Positions 42,326 to 55,044 of a DNA stretch of 64,000 bases are shown piece after piece (position 1 is the stretch's first letter; every line of letters begins with the position of its first letter). Source of the stretch: Catenaria anguillulae PL171 (Eukaryota; Blastocladiomycota; Blastocladiomycetes; Blastocladiales; Catenariaceae); contig MCFL01000099.1 of assembly GCA_002102555.1 (NCBI GenBank), positions 1 to 64,000 on the forward strand, given 5' to 3'. The notes under the pieces are model-generated. The model saw only the letters and a program-made list of their open reading frames with translations. It was not told the DNA's origin and ran no database searches. A program made the position numbers and the translations under genes.

Positions 42326-45300
42326 TCAGTTCTTGGCAACCATGGGCGGCGCTTCCACGCCAGGCGCAGGCTCCACATCCACGGGCGCCTCCTTACTGCC
42401 ACCATTGCCATTGGGCGGCATGGGCCGCTTGTTTGGGCGCTTGGCACGGTTGATCCTGAACTTTGGCGACATCCACCCTTGCACCAAGGCCGCATCCGGG
42501 TTGGTCACGGGCGTCAAGGCTGTTGGCCGCACATACTGCAACCCAATCGTGTACTCGCCCTCGGGCAACATGGTGCGTGCCGTCGAGGCAAGCGACGATT
42601 GCACCATGCCCATGTACGTCTGTGTGATCGGCCCGCCATTCTTGTTGGCCAGGCGCGACACGTGTTCGGTGGAAAAGAGGTAGCCGACCACGGGCGAGCC
42701 GGGGGCCGTGGCGTTGTGCACGGAAATGGCGAGCTTGCGCGTTGGGAAGATGGTGCCGAAGCGAATCACAGGGATTTCAGAGTAGTCGTCGAGGTCGAGC
42801 GAGAACTCGGGAACGGTCGCGGCGCTGTAGGTCGGGGCAGTGGCCGTGGTCGCGGCGCTCAAGTACAAACCGTTGGTGAGGGCAGGGGCAAGCGCACCAG
42901 TCGTGGGAACCACGGGCATAGTACCATAGTCGCCGACCATGACCGCATAAGGAACGTTGAGGTCCGACTTGCGATCGGCTGTCTGCAGCGTCACAAATCC
43001 GCTGTAAATGTAGTGACCGGGCTCGGGAAGCTTGGAAAGCAAAGGCACGTTGGCATTGATCGAGACAGTGACCTGCTTTTCTTCGCCTGGCGCAAGCGTC
43101 ACGGACGGCGACGAGAATGTGATGCGCGAGTACACATTGGACAGGGTCACAAACTGCTCGGTCGTGCGGCCTTTGTCACCCATGACAGCACGCGACGGCG
43201 TGTGCGTCAAGCGGTACGTGACGCGCTCCTTGCCATTGTTTTTAATGGTGAGGGTTTGCGTCTTGACGGGCGCACGTGGCCAGTTGGGCGTGTCGCCGAG
43301 CTCAAGCTTGTGGGGCGTGACCGATACTTGGTTTTCGAAAAAGGCAAGCGCGTCAATCAACCCAGCGCCAGTCTTGGCGACCGACTCGGCCACGGGTGTG
43401 CCATCGGGCATCATGGACGGGCGAGCAGTGAGCGAGAAACGGCGGGCAATGTCGAGCGAGGACTCTTCACCAGTGGAAGCGCCGTTGCGTTGGACTTCGA
43501 GAGCGACAACACCAGCAACGTAAGGAGAGGCCTGTGAGCGAGAGTCAAAGAACAAGGTGAGCCAGAGTCCACAGTCGATGGCAATGCAATGGGAACTGCC
43601 GGCGACGGCGTACCATGGAAGTGCCAGAAAGTTGCGCGTATCCACCCTTCTTGAGCGGGTAAGCCGAGTAAATGTTCTGTCGACGTAAGGCAGACGGATT
43701 GTCGTCAGTGGTTTGTGTGATCACAGAGTGCAAGTGAGACAGGAGCGAGAGACAGAAAACACACACACCGCCAGGGGCTCCATAGTCGGGACGGAGACGA
43801 AGGTTGACATCCAAACCCCACGAACTGAATCCAGATGGCAAACCAGCAGTGCGCGAGCGACGGAACTCGGGCTGGTTGTTGAAAGTGATCTCGACAGTGC
43901 CAGCGGCGGCAGCGTTCCAAATCTTTTCGCCGTCATCTCCAGCGATAAAACCAACGGCACGCGCGCCAACCTTGGCCGCATCCAACACACCACCGCTCAA
44001 AGCGGCAGGCTTGTTGTTGTAAATGACCACTCCCTCTGCGCCCGCGGAAAACGCGGCAACGGCCTTGTCGGTAAACGCACAACCACCACGGCGGACAAGA
44101 GCCACGCCGCCGGCAAAGTGGTTGGCCGGGAACGGAGCACAGCCATCGGCATCGGACGTGGGCGGGTTGGGCGAGCGAATCAGCTTGGACTTTTTGCCTT
44201 GGTCAAAACGGCCGGTGATGCCGTTGGACGTGGAGTAGCCAAAGGTAACAGTCGTCAGATCAGGAACGTTGGTGAGTTCAGCGGCCGTCTCGTAGTTGTG
44301 CGTGTTATCGAACGAGGCAATGGAAAAGGCCTTGGAAGCAATGGACGGAGCAGTGGTGTACGAGAGACCATTCTCGCCTGGACGCAGCGCACACGGAGAC
44401 ATGTTAGCACTGATGGTCCGATTCCCAGATTGGAGAGAGTGCCAACTTGCGTACCAGAGTTACTTGCGGCCGCAATAACATGCACGCCATTGGTGACGAG
44501 GTTGTCGATGGCTTGTGCGTACGGACTGTCGGCACCAATGTGAGCTCCACCTGTTGAAGTAAGCGTGAAAGTGTGAGACGTAGTCGTCCCTGATGGTCAA
44601 GTCAAAGAAATCCAGAGATCGTACCAAGCGACATGTTGATCAGCTCCATGCCTAAATGAAGAGAAAAAGAATCGGCGGGTTAACGCCAGCAACATGACTC
44701 AGCTGAGTGGGAATTCGCGTATAAATACCATCTTGGAAGGACTGCTCCAAAGCAGCCATGATCACGGCATTGTCGGTGGTTCCTATATGCAGAAAACGGC
44801 ATGTCAGTTACACTGCCAACAGTGAACAGGACCAGCGATGGCCATTCTTGACATACCATCACAGCCAAACACACGGTATGCGCCAAACACGGCCTCGGGA
44901 GCAACGCCCTTGATCTTGTCGTCGTAGCCGCCAATGATGCCCGCAACATGAGTGCCGTGACCGCCGCAGTCAAGCGGATCCGCATCGGGGACAGCTGGAG
45001 CAGAGCGGTTGCCGGAATTGTACTATCGAAAGCAAACTGCGAGTTAGTCATCCAGGCAAATGGGCCGCTTGAAAAACAACACGAAAGTCCCGTACGGAAT
45101 CTCCGACAAAGTCCCACCCGTACAAAACCCGACAGCCGGGACCCTTGAAAGTCTCGCACTTTTGGCCGGGAATGGCAAAAGCCGGGTGCTTCCAATCGAT
45201 ACCGCTGTCAATGACACCGACTTTGATGTTCTTGCCCGTCAATTCCGGGTACTTGGCCTGAACGAGGTGCATGTTGGTCAAGTTGTGTGCAAATTGCGGA

Positions 45301-45791
45301 AGCACGGGATCCTTGATGATTTGGGGCTGCTCGGGAGCAAACTGCTGCACGACCGGGTAGACCTTGACGACGCCGGGCGCGTCCAGCACCTTCTTGAGAT
45401 CGTCAACCGACTCGACGTTGGCGGAAACACCATTCCAAAGCTTGATGTAGCGCCGGTTGACCTTGATTGGGATGCGGTTACGACGGCAGTACACACCAAA
45501 CGATTCCTGCTGCTCGTTGACGCCCTGCTCAAGCGATTTCTGTGAAGCGCGCTCGCGACGTTGGGCAGCGACGTTGGCGGCGGGCGGACGACTGAATTCG
45601 ACGAGGTATTTGCCGGGAACAATGGTGCCGGATTGGGCGAGGACTTGGGGAACAACCAGCTTGTCATGCTTTGGCAGGTCAGGGGTAGTGGTCGGTGCAC
45701 TCACGGCGGACGAAATGGCCAACATGGCCAAGAGGAGCGAGAACGTGACCGTCCGCTTGGCGGAAGAAGACTGGCGGCGGCGGCAAGTCAT
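42326..45791 (-). CDS. Secreted subtilisin-family serine protease (S8) with PA insert
   Basis: Extracellular or vacuolar endopeptidase. Eight exons with seven introns. Exon 1 (45096-45791) has a signal peptide ([14 protein letters not shown]), an inhibitor-like propeptide ([11 protein letters not shown]), and the catalytic Asp in [15 protein letters not shown]. The His lies in [15 protein letters not shown] (exon 2). The Asn region is [15 protein letters not shown] domain ([22 protein letters not shown]) is inserted before GYSAPGG-like DYGAPGG. The Ser lies in GTSMASPYVAG, and an intron near 43535-43610 splits GTSM from ASPYVAG. The long C-terminal part is beta-rich (Fn3-like) and ends in a Pro/Gly-rich tail. 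Domain order matches fungal subtilases of the minor extracellular protease type. Exact borders of the two short exons near 44600-44800 are less sure. Confidence 0.88.
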
Positions 45792-46854
45792 GATATCGTG
45801 CGTCTATGGGTAGCGGAGCTGGTCTATACCGATGATGCTGGGATGGAGTGAATGGGATCTAAGTGTGGTGGGAAGGAAGGGAACAAACGGGCCTTATGTA
45901 CAACCACGCTGGTCAGGTCATGTCCCCCAATTGACGGTTCCAAATGCAGTTGAAGCACATGACCACATACCACAGACGATGACCGCATGTGCGTGACGTG
46001 CACCTTGCCACGTACATTGATGGCCCAGCTGTTGGGCAATACTATTCCGGGGAAGTGCGTGACTCCACCCGCTTGGCAGCCAGCCGCTGAGTCGCTGCTG
46101 ACATTGTATGCGATTCTGAAACAGCCCTTGCTCACATGATATGGAGAAACGGAATGATGCCCCGATATGCTTGCATTTGCCAAAAATACGGTCGAGACGG
46201 CACATGATCTTTTTTTTTTCCTCTTTAGCTCCCATCTCCCAGCCCAAACATGAGACAATTGCATGGCAAGTGATGATGAGACAAGGATCGGAGACACTCC
46301 GATCTGACGCGTTTCGAGTAGAACGCGATGGGTGAGGATTGGTGACCTCGTTTTCGCTGGTTTTTCGAAATTTCTTGATCATATTGACATTTAACGCAGC
46401 GTCTGAGACATGTGCGTGAGTGATCGTATATTTAGCCGTGCCACAAAGTCCACCACCCTTCAAGAATTCGCAGATCGGCATTCCCACAATGGCATGGAAC
46501 TCGTTTAAAGTTTCTCATCGAGGCTTTGATTTCAATGCATATAGTCGGCATTGCCAGCTCTAAGGTTGTGTGACGGGCCCAGCCTTACTGACATATTCGA
46601 GTCATCGAACGCTGACACTCCAGCTTCTCGAGATCCAAGCGTTGAATACGTGGTCGAGCTTGGTCCCCCCCCCCGCGCTCCCTCTTTTCCCTTTCACTGC
46701 AAATCCGCCTCGTCAGTCGCTGCATTTTACCGTGGACAGGCTCTTGAATAATCACCCTTCTGCCGTCTCGCCCGCATCCATCCAATTGCCGATCACATAG
46801 CACGAGCCAGCCGATCACTGCCTCTCCCCTGCCGCAACAAACTGCGTCGCCACC
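45792..46854. other. Intergenic, subtilase to kinase (divergent)
   Basis: 1063 bases without a supported gene. A C-run lies at about 46668-46676. Confidence 0.45.
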
Positions 46855-48903
46855 ATGACCACGCTGAGCACTAGTTCTCCGCGGACCGTGGGCGATTCGG
46901 CCCCATCGATCTCATCTGAATCCAACCTGGGTCAGCAGAAGCAGCCGAATCCGAAGCACCCCCTTCATCAAAATCACCATATCCACTTTGCGAACATGCC
47001 CCATCATTCACCGCTGCATGCTCACCAGCAGCAGCAGCAGCAGCCCCACCACTATCAACACGCTCACCAAGCCTTTCATAGTCGTCCCCATCCGAGACAG
47101 CATCACCAAGTTGCACAGGCAGCGGATGCGGATCCAGTTCATCCAACCTCGCAAACCGAGACCGTCGCACCGTTTGATCCAGCGACGGCGACCATGGCGC
47201 AGACGCATTTACATCAGTATCCGCTTCAGACTCAATTTGTGCAAAAGTACCAGCTCATGGATGAGCTGGGCAGTGGCGGGTTCGGATTTGTGTGCACGGT
47301 TCGTCCGCTATCTTTCGCTCTGATTCTTCTTCAACTGGAAACGGCGCTCAGCTCACGTGCTTTATTGTTCCCATGCACTCTATTCAAGGCAAAGCGCAGG
47401 TCAGACGGTATTGATCATCACCCGCCAAGGTACATACGTCTCTTCGAGATTCTGTACACTGACCCATGTCGCGTACATTGATAGGGCTCAACGTGGCAGT
47501 CAAGTTCATTCTCAAGGAAAAGTTATCGGTGCACCAGTGGGCTCGCGATCCGGAATTTGGCGTCGTTCCGATTGAAGTCTACGTCGTCAAGAATATCAAG
47601 CACAGGAGCTTGATTGACTATGTCGATTACTTTGAGGTACGTTTGTTCCGGCTCTGCACAGTAAACCCGTCATATCAATGTCACGAACACTCATCTCCAT
47701 ATGCGCTTCGCAGGACGGCAAGTACTTTTACCTCGTCATGGAGCTCCACGGCGTGTCGTGGACCCAATCGAGCTCGCTCGTGACACTTGCCCGTCCACTT
47801 CCTACGCCTCCCTCACCCATTTTCGCGGCTGCCGCATCGCCGCACTCACCCGACGTGGGCCAACTGCAGCAGTCACGCACTGTGGCCATCCCTGGGTCGC
47901 CCGTATCACCGGTCATGGCGTCTTTCAGCCCCAAGCAGCTTGCAGAAGGCAACAGTTTTGGAGTCGAGAATCAGGCTCCGTCGCCACTTGGCGCGTCAAG
48001 TCAAAAGACGGCAAGCGGCCCATCGTGTTTTGCACCGCCCAAGATGGCCAAGCGCAGCATGACAACATTGCCGCCGGCACTCAAGGATCGGTTGGCGCCC
48101 AAACTTGGAAGGAGGCAATCCATGGATTTGTTTGAGTGCATTGAGACGGTATGTCGTCCAACTCGATTCTCTCTGAATTGCATCGTGGCCAGCCTCAATG
48201 ACTGACTGATTCTTGCCGTTTACCACAACAGCAACAATCGCAAATGAACGAGCCGGTCGTGAGGCACATTTTCCGCCAAGTTGCCGAAGCTGTCGATGCT
48301 TTGCTTCAGTTTAATGTGGTTCATCGGTACTTCCATTTGCTCCTCTGTCAGGAGCTGCGCGACCAAAAAGTCGGGTGAGACCAACGCTGACTTCTTTCGA
48401 ACGGAGTTAACAGAGACATCAAGGATGAGAACATTGTCGTCGACAAAAACTATCACGTCAAGCTCATTGACTTTGGCTCGGCTGCATTCCTACCCACCAA
48501 CGGCAGGCTCTTTGATCGATTTGCCGGCACCGTCCAGTACTGCCCTCCAGAGATCTTGCGCGGTGAAAAGTACCGCGGCCCGGAACAAGAGATCTGGTCG
48601 CTGGGTGTGCTCTTGTTTACTATGATGTTTGGTGAGCCGCCGTTTCGGGACCCACAGTCGACCGTCAATGGCCCGCTGTATGTGCCGCCGCGGTCCAAGC
48701 GCGTGCAAGGCGGCAACTTTACCGAGGCGATCTCGCCACATTTGGTCAAGTTACTGTGTGGGTACTCCGAGGCCAGCGTCGACTTGCTGGTGCGTATGCT
48801 GGTCAAACGGCCAACGGAGCGGCCGACAATCAAGCAAGTGTTGGAGCATCCGTGGTTAAAGGATGGGAGCGCATCCAACAGTCAGCAGTCGTCGTTGGGT
48901 TGA
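46855..48903 (+). CDS. PAS-kinase-type Ser/Thr protein kinase without a PAS domain in this model
   Basis: The kinase domain matches the PAS-kinase/Psk group, which links nutrient state to carbohydrate use. The N-terminal exon (46855-47298) is His/Gln-rich (QQQQQQPHHYQH) and then begins the kinase domain: YQLMDELGSGGFGFVCT. A 19-base micro-exon (47389-47407, reading AKRRSD) appears to link it to LNVAVKFILKEKLSVHQW. Later motifs: VVKNIKHRSLIDYVDYFE, YFYLVMELHGVSW, a Ser/Pro-rich insert of about 115 residues before DLFECIE, HRDIKDENIVVDKNYHVKL, IDFGSAA, GTVQYCPPEIL, and SLGVLLFTMMFGEPPF. Six introns are proposed. The insert between the two halves of the HGVSW...DLFECIE segment is unusual. No PAS domain is visible upstream; the intergenic side is non-coding. 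Confidence 0.82.
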
Positions 48904-50188
48904 CTCAGCGGTAACGTCTCTGGCACAATGCTTTCACAGGGTCTTGCAAAATCGAACTCGGTTTCCATCTCACGTCCGTCTCGTGTGCCTCGAGAAACCG
49001 GTGAGAGGTGTTAGTTGATGTACAGGACTGGCTGGTGCCGTGCGATTCTTGTGAATCGCCTTGTACATACTTTTTCTCTTGTCCGCCCGTTTCTTGTTCT
49101 ATTGGCCCCTGCGTGTTTGTTGGTCGGCCGTTACCTGCTTTGTGCTCTCAACACATCTCACGACCCATACTTCTTGCGACTGTGTCACTCTGCCCTGTCC
49201 CTTTTGTCCGTCGAAAGACCGTCCACTTTCCATTTGTGTTCTGCGTGTGCTTTCCCGATGATCTCTTTATTTCCCTTCTCTCCAAATGACTCTTTCTACT
49301 TTTTCACATACCGGCTCTCTCTCCCACCCATCTTTTCACTTTTGTGTCATTTGTACCTGGAAAAAATTCGCGTCGCCTTCAAACATGTTTTTGTTTTAAT
49401 ATGCTCGGTCGGGAAGGTGTGCGAGTGTGAAAAGAAGCAATGGAGAGTGTATTGAGTAGGAGCGAAAGTAGCAATCGTGGTTATTGTCCCAACCTATGTC
49501 GGGGGTCCGACCGTCCTATTTATCCCCTCCGGGACCACCATACAGTCGGACGAGGGGGGCCGTTGCCCACCGAGAGCAAGCTAGGGAAATCTAGGTATGC
49601 TGACTGTGGTATGAGCTTCGCCACCTCATGTGACTCCGCAGTGCATACATTCCAGCCTATTGTGGAATTCTCCCAGCTTCTCTACAGCCTCGTATGCCGC
49701 CTCATGCTGGCGTCATCTACATGGGAAATGTCTCTGAGTCTTGTCCATTGGTTCACACAAGCCAATGGGTAGCCTATCGCTACTGTCTCGCTTCATGGCA
49801 AGCGACCCGATTTGTGCTTAGCCTATGCCTGTCTCACACAGCCATGAGTGGCGAGAGTCTCAGATTCACAACAGTTTTCTCATTGTTCCCGTTTGTCATC
49901 AACCATACGATTGACTTTTCCTTTGCCGCCTGATAGTTACCTGAAAATGCATGCAGCCTGCACATATAGTCTTCACGATCCGGTTGGAGTGACTTGGGCT
50001 TCCAACGCCTTACCGGTATTTGCTGGACGTCGAACGGACATGATCGTGCAGTCCATTTCCGGGTCACTTATCGGCGAAATTGAGGAAAGACGATTGCCTA
50101 CATGCAGCCAATTGCAAAGATGATGCCGACAATATCCGGACACCACTTCATGTCATCCTTCATGCAGACTTGACGCAATAGCATCAAC
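48904..50188. other. Intergenic, 1.3 kb
   Basis: No gene supported. T/C-rich 3' flank to about 49440, then sequence with only short ORFs of no recognisable content. Confidence 0.45.
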
Positions 50189-51335
50189 ATGACACATGGA
50201 ATTGGCGCTCATCGCTCCCCAACCACCGCCGAGCGCCGACCTCATGCCCGTCTTGCACCAAACGGATCCGGATCCGGTGTATCCAACCCAGATCCCGACC
50301 CGTTGTCGACGACAACTGCAGTCCCTTCCAATTCCAATCCACGTAGTGGTCCTCGTGTCGCTCATACCCACGCAAACAACCGGAAGCCTCCCAACTCTAC
50401 GCCACATCATGACCGACCTGCACGGCACCGACCATCGTCGGCCCAAGAGTCTCCCGATCTTCGCGGCGGCGGGGGCCCCGTGGGCCCCGAACCCGCGGCT
50501 GTGTTTGTCATGACCCCGGGCGGTAGCACGGCAGGTAAAGGGAAAGGTAAACCGCCACGACCACGCAAGCCTTCGAATACCGGCGCCAGTTCCTCTGCGA
50601 GCAACGGGCATGCTCCGCCTCCGTCGTCGACAAGTACGAGCTCCGGGTCATCTGCGGCCGTTGCGCCCGAACTTGCGCCGACATCATTCATCACACTCAA
50701 TTCGGATCAGCTTGTTGAACGACCAGGCGGGCCTGATCCGTTTGTCACTGTCCTCGGTATGGATCTTCGCCAATCGTACGACACAGCTGGACCCGCGCAT
50801 ATATCAGCCTGACATTTCATGACATCATCGACAGATTGGATTGAACGATCGCTGCGCCAATTTAACGAGGTGACCGTTCTTGCCATTGAGCCATGGTTGG
50901 CGTGCACCGTGACAGTCATTGTGCTGTCTTGCGAGCGACAGATTGCTGTATTGCAAGGTTCGTTGTTGGTTTCACTCTTGGTTAACAAGTACACTGGCCA
51001 ACCCGCCTGCGACTTGCGTGAATAGACATGGGGACCACGTCCATGGAAGAAGCACCGGGTGAGCATTCGGCTTGCATTCACTGTACGTTAACCCGTGGGC
51101 CGCTACTGCAAGTTTCCAAGGTATCATGCTGTCACAATCTTTACTCAGCCGTTCAACACGCACTCACCTTGCCCAATTTGTTGTTGACAGTCAAAACGGC
51201 CTCTTTCAACTGCAACAACACCTTCATCGGCATCAGCAACCACCCCCTCATCCGCTGTCTTTGTGCCCAATTGGGGCCGCAAGTAGTCAATCCGCCTTTT
51301 TTTTTTTCTGCGTGACTTGGGGCGTGCTCGATTGA
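50189..51335 (+). CDS. Hypothetical protein, low-complexity N-terminus and helical C-terminus
   Basis: Not recognised. Proposed exons 50189-50756, 50835-50957, 51026-51058 and 51121-51335 keep one frame. Residues 1-160 are Ser/Pro/Thr-rich with a basic GKGKGKPPRPRKP patch. From about 165 the sequence looks folded: SFITLNSDQLVERPGG, then across the first intron DWIERSLRQFNEVTVLAIEP and a hydrophobic helix (CTVTVIVLSC), later LSQSLLSRSTRTHLAQFVVD and a Gln/His-rich stretch. The third intron would use an AAG acceptor, and the end (SAFFFF...) falls in a T-run, so the 3' part is unsure. No signal peptide. Confidence 0.45.
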
Positions 51336-51392
51336 TTCAACTTGACAAGTGCCAACACCATTCGAGTCCAACCCGTTTATTTACATTGACCA

Positions 51393-52250
51393 TCATCTCG
51401 CTTTTGTCGACTTTGAACGGTCCAGAACCCGCAACACATGAGGGGCAACGACAAACACGGCCAGAGGTACAACAAGGACAAGGATGGCGATCATGGGCAG
51501 CACGGTGGATTGAATGCCAACATAGACTGGCTCGTAAACTGCGAGCAGCAAAATGTGAGCAAGACGCAAGTCAGGTCGATTATGTTTCTGAAATAAATGA
51601 AAAGTGTAGATACCAAGTCGGACATTGACACTGGCTGGAAGCTGGTGGGTCCACGAGCTGTTGGTTGATGTTGGGCGGGTGAAGGCATCCCAAATTGCAC
51701 GAACAAGGACAAAACGGCGGCAATGAGGGGGAGGGCATGTTGGTTCGTGTGGACCAGGTCGGTTGGGATGAGCAAAGAGCGCAATGTCGACATCAATTGG
51801 CGTCTGGATGCCCATGTTTCTGGCTCGTCAAGGTCATGATGGATACAAGGGTGCTGAGCGAAATCAGCGTACACTTGCAGGCCAAGACACTCGGACCTCA
51901 GTCTCAACGCCGCCATCAATTGGCAATGACGAGGAGTCCGGACCTGCCAAGAGTTCAAACCAAACACCAGTACGGCTGTTCCACGCCGGTCGATTTGGCA
52001 AATCCACAACTTGAAACGGTCGCTTCAACGAACTATCGACATGAACGTCCCAAATCCCTGTCACTGGGACCTGTGGCACGTCCACAACATTCCACTTGTT
52101 GGGCGAGAGATGATGGCGGACATCCGGCGGTGCGGCATCCAGTGGCGACCAATCATTGAACGATCGTGGTATCCGCCGCATGACATTGTTGGCCAGCGTC
52201 GGGACAATGATCCCGAGTAACACGAAAAGGACGGTGCTGATGTCGTGCAT
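51393..52250 (-). CDS. Hypothetical membrane protein with signal anchor and C-terminal membrane segment
   Basis: Not recognised. The first exon starts at 52250 with a hydrophobic leader (MHDISTVLFVLLGIIVPTLA) and continues through GIWDVHVDSSLKRPFQVVDL and FELLAGPDSSSLPIDGG. An intron near 51825-51880 (donor GTACGC) joins it to a second exon ending at 51393, whose last 50 residues hold a strong membrane segment (MIAILVLVVPLAVFVVAP) followed by a basic tail (RVLDRSKSTKAR). The topology would be an N-terminal leader, a lumenal domain of about 200 residues, and a single C-terminal anchor with a short cytosolic tail. The exact splice join is not certain. Confidence 0.45.
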
Positions 52251-52594
52251 CGTGATTATGGGTCGCTTGGGAGTTGAGCGAACGTGCAGAGGGCCTTCGT
52301 CTGAAGTCGGATGGATGGATCAGACTGTCATGGAGCGCTGTGGTCCTGGGAGACAGCGACCAATTGCATAGAGTCGTTCATGGAGGAGGGTTCCTGTGAC
52401 TTGATTCCTGTCTTTCGGCATTCGTGTTTTGCGTGTGCTGGCGTTGAGTCGGCCGTCCATCCTTCGTCAGTTATCTCCCTCACTTGTACTCAAATCGTTA
52501 GGGAGCTCAACAACTTCACTCCAGCAACCACATCCCGTTCGACCTGGCTCCTCACGGTCACGACCCGCATTTCCTTGCCCTCATCTACAGCATC

Positions 52595-53275
52595 ATGTCA
52601 ACGGCGACCTCAGCCCCATCAACTCCCGCACGTCGAGCGCTCTTCCCCGCTGCCCAATCCATATCGTCGGCCATTTCAAGCTTCGTAAACACATTGCGAA
52701 AGAAGCGGATTCCAGTTCGAGCCGGTTCGCACAAGACTCTCCCAGTTGTACAGGCACCCAGCGTCAGTGTTCCCTCCCCGGCCGCATACTCATCGACGGA
52801 ACCCGAGGTCATTGTGCCGCCGACCACATACGTTACGCTTGACTCTTCCGTATGTGTTCGCAGCAACTCGGACGGTGGTCGAACCGAGACAACAATCGAA
52901 TGGTGCGACAGCGCCATTGGCACCCGGGCACCGTCCATTGCAGACGAAGGTGATGTTCACGTTGACGTTGAAGCACCGCCAGCAGTGTCGGCCGTGCTGG
53001 ATTGGCCTCTGACAGCACAGGTTCGTCCATCTTGCGTTTCTTCCACCAATCGATCCTGCGCATCGTCCTTGAAACGATCGCAAACGTCTGCCTTGGCCGC
53101 CACTGTTCGCATTTGAGACGTCGGATGTGCTCGTGTCTCACGCGTTGCTGCTCCGACTGGACCCGGCCCCATTTCACGCCAATCTCGCCGATCACCGCCT
53201 TGCGAATGTTAGTGTCCCTGCAAGTTGCGGCCAACTTTGCTCGCGATCGCTATGGCGTCATGCCATGATACTTGT
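52595..53275 (+). CDS. Hypothetical protein upstream of PRPP synthetase
   Basis: Not recognised. Exon 1 (52595-53020, 142 codons) reads a Ser/Ala-rich start with a basic helix (SSFVNTLRKKRIPVRAG), a beta-like PEVIVPPTTYVTLDSS and an acidic DEGDVHVDVEAPPA. A likely intron from 53021 (GTTCGT) leads to an open frame (SHALLLRLDPAPFHANLADH) that may continue into a third exon ending close to the PRPP synthetase start. The 3' end is unclear and could even overlap the next gene's first exon in another frame. It could also be a leader region of that gene, but the frames do not join. Confidence 0.35.
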
Positions 53276-53488
53276 GCCTCATCCACTCAAATAGCGAGCA
53301 AACGCCCCTCCCTCTGCCTCGGTCGCAATGACTCTCTTCATGCAATGTAACTGACCGCAGACCAACGTCCTTGACGTCGCCTACATTATTGACACCCATA
53401 AGCACCGATCCGGCCAGTCCTCGTCAGCAAGTCACGTATCCGCCCGCTCTTTGAAGTCGATATTGATTCCATCCCATTCGTGTCCAAC

Positions 53489-55044
53489 ATGCCATCCGAA
53501 TCCATCAAGATCTTTGCGGGCAACTCGCACCCCGAACTCGCCCAGTTGATTGCACGGTTTGTCGAGCGCATTTCTTGGTGGGCTCCGTCACGAACGAATG
53601 ATTCTGATGGACCGATCGTGTGTGTATCTCGTGTAGTCGTCTCGGGCTTCCGCTTGGCAAGTGTGTGGTGTCAAAGTATTCCAACGAGGAGACAAGTGTC
53701 ACACTTGGCGAGTCGGTTCGCGATGCGGATGTGTTTTTGATTCAAACAGGGAGCGGAGGCACGCCACATGATTCCACCTGTTGACATTGTGCAAAGTACT
53801 GGTACATGATGCAGTTCTCACTCACTTGCCTCAATCAATCACCATAGAAATCAACGATCATTTGGTTCGCAACTCCCTTTGCTCCACTCGGCCGCAGATG
53901 GACATACCTGACATTCTTGTGCTTCGTCGACGCCTATGTTGCCTGTCGTATAGATGGTACCTTGCTTCGGCGTCCTTTCGGATTTGACCCTTGGCCACTC
54001 ACTCACTCACCGTTCCACTCAATCCAACCCACAGGAAACCCTCATCATGATTAACGCGTGCAAGTTTGCGTCGGCTCGCCGAATCACCGCTGTCATGCCC
54101 TGTTTCCCATACGCTCGCCAGGATAAGAAGGTGCGCCGGTGATTTGTGGCTGACTGGTATTGAAGCTATCCGTCTCACGTCCACTTTGCATCCTCTCGAT
54201 AGGACAAGTCACGAGCCCCAATCAGCGCAAAGCTCGTTGCCAATATGCTGACCGTCGCAGGGTGCGTTCCCTCCACATTAGGCGCATCCAGTCCATCCGA
54301 AGTTCCTGCACCGATCGCGGGCCTGTGAGCTAGCTGACCGAATGAATCCTACTACGTGCACGCTGGCAGATGCGACCATGTCATCACCATGGACCTGCAC
54401 GCGTCGCAAATCCAAGGTTTTTTCGACATTCCTGTCGACAACTTGTACGCGGAACCGTGCTCGCTCAAGTACATTCGGTCCAGCATTCCCGACTACGAGT
54501 CCAAGGCCATCATTGTGTCACCCGATGCCGGAGGCGCAAAACGCGCCACGGCCATTGCCGACCGGCTCGGGATCGATTTTGCCTTGATTCACAAGGAGCG
54601 CAAGGTGGCCAATCAAGTCGCGAGGATGGTGCTTGTTGGAAGCGTCAAGGATAAGATTGCGATTCTTGTGGATGGCACGTTCCTCTGCCTATTGTTTCTC
54701 GCTTGCTTGCTGTTCGTAAGGATGACTCTGACACGTGCTTGTTACCAGACATGGCCGATACCTGCGGTACACTGGCCAAGGCCGCCGAAACGCTCGTGGC
54801 CAACGGCGCAGCCGCCGTGTACGCCATTGTCACACACGGCATTCTTTCGGGCAACGCTCTCGACATCATCAACAAATCGCCGTTGACCAAGGTGGTGGTC
54901 ACCAACACGATTCCACACGCAGACAAGAAAGTCGTGTGCCCAAAGCTCGAGACGCTCGATGTGTCGGCGACATTTGCGGAAAGTGTGAGGCGCACGCACA
55001 ATGGCGAGTCCATTTCGTACTTGTTTACGCACGCCCCAGAGTAA
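53489..55044 (+). CDS. Ribose-phosphate pyrophosphokinase (PRPP synthetase)
   Basis: Makes PRPP from ribose-5-phosphate and ATP for purine, pyrimidine, His and Trp synthesis; cytosolic. Seven exons: 53489-53556, 53637-53758, 53848-53864, 54035-54130, 54203-54261, 54370-54674, 54749-55044, summing to 963 bases, 320 residues, the family's normal length. Motifs: [80 protein letters not shown], and [12 protein letters not shown], the PRPP-binding loop. Exon 3 is a 17-base micro-exon (EINDHL). Introns 2 and 6 fit the frame and the conserved protein only if they start with GC (GCACGC at 53759 and GCACGT at 54675). These are the usual GTACGY donor with one T to C change. Start chosen as the ATG directly before the conserved KIFAGNSH. 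Confidence 0.95.

Noticed and set aside
42098-43537. Long plus-strand open frame (479 codons) opposite the subtilase
   Set aside because: It is the antisense of conserved subtilase coding sequence, with no recognisable domain; a shadow of GC-rich codon use.
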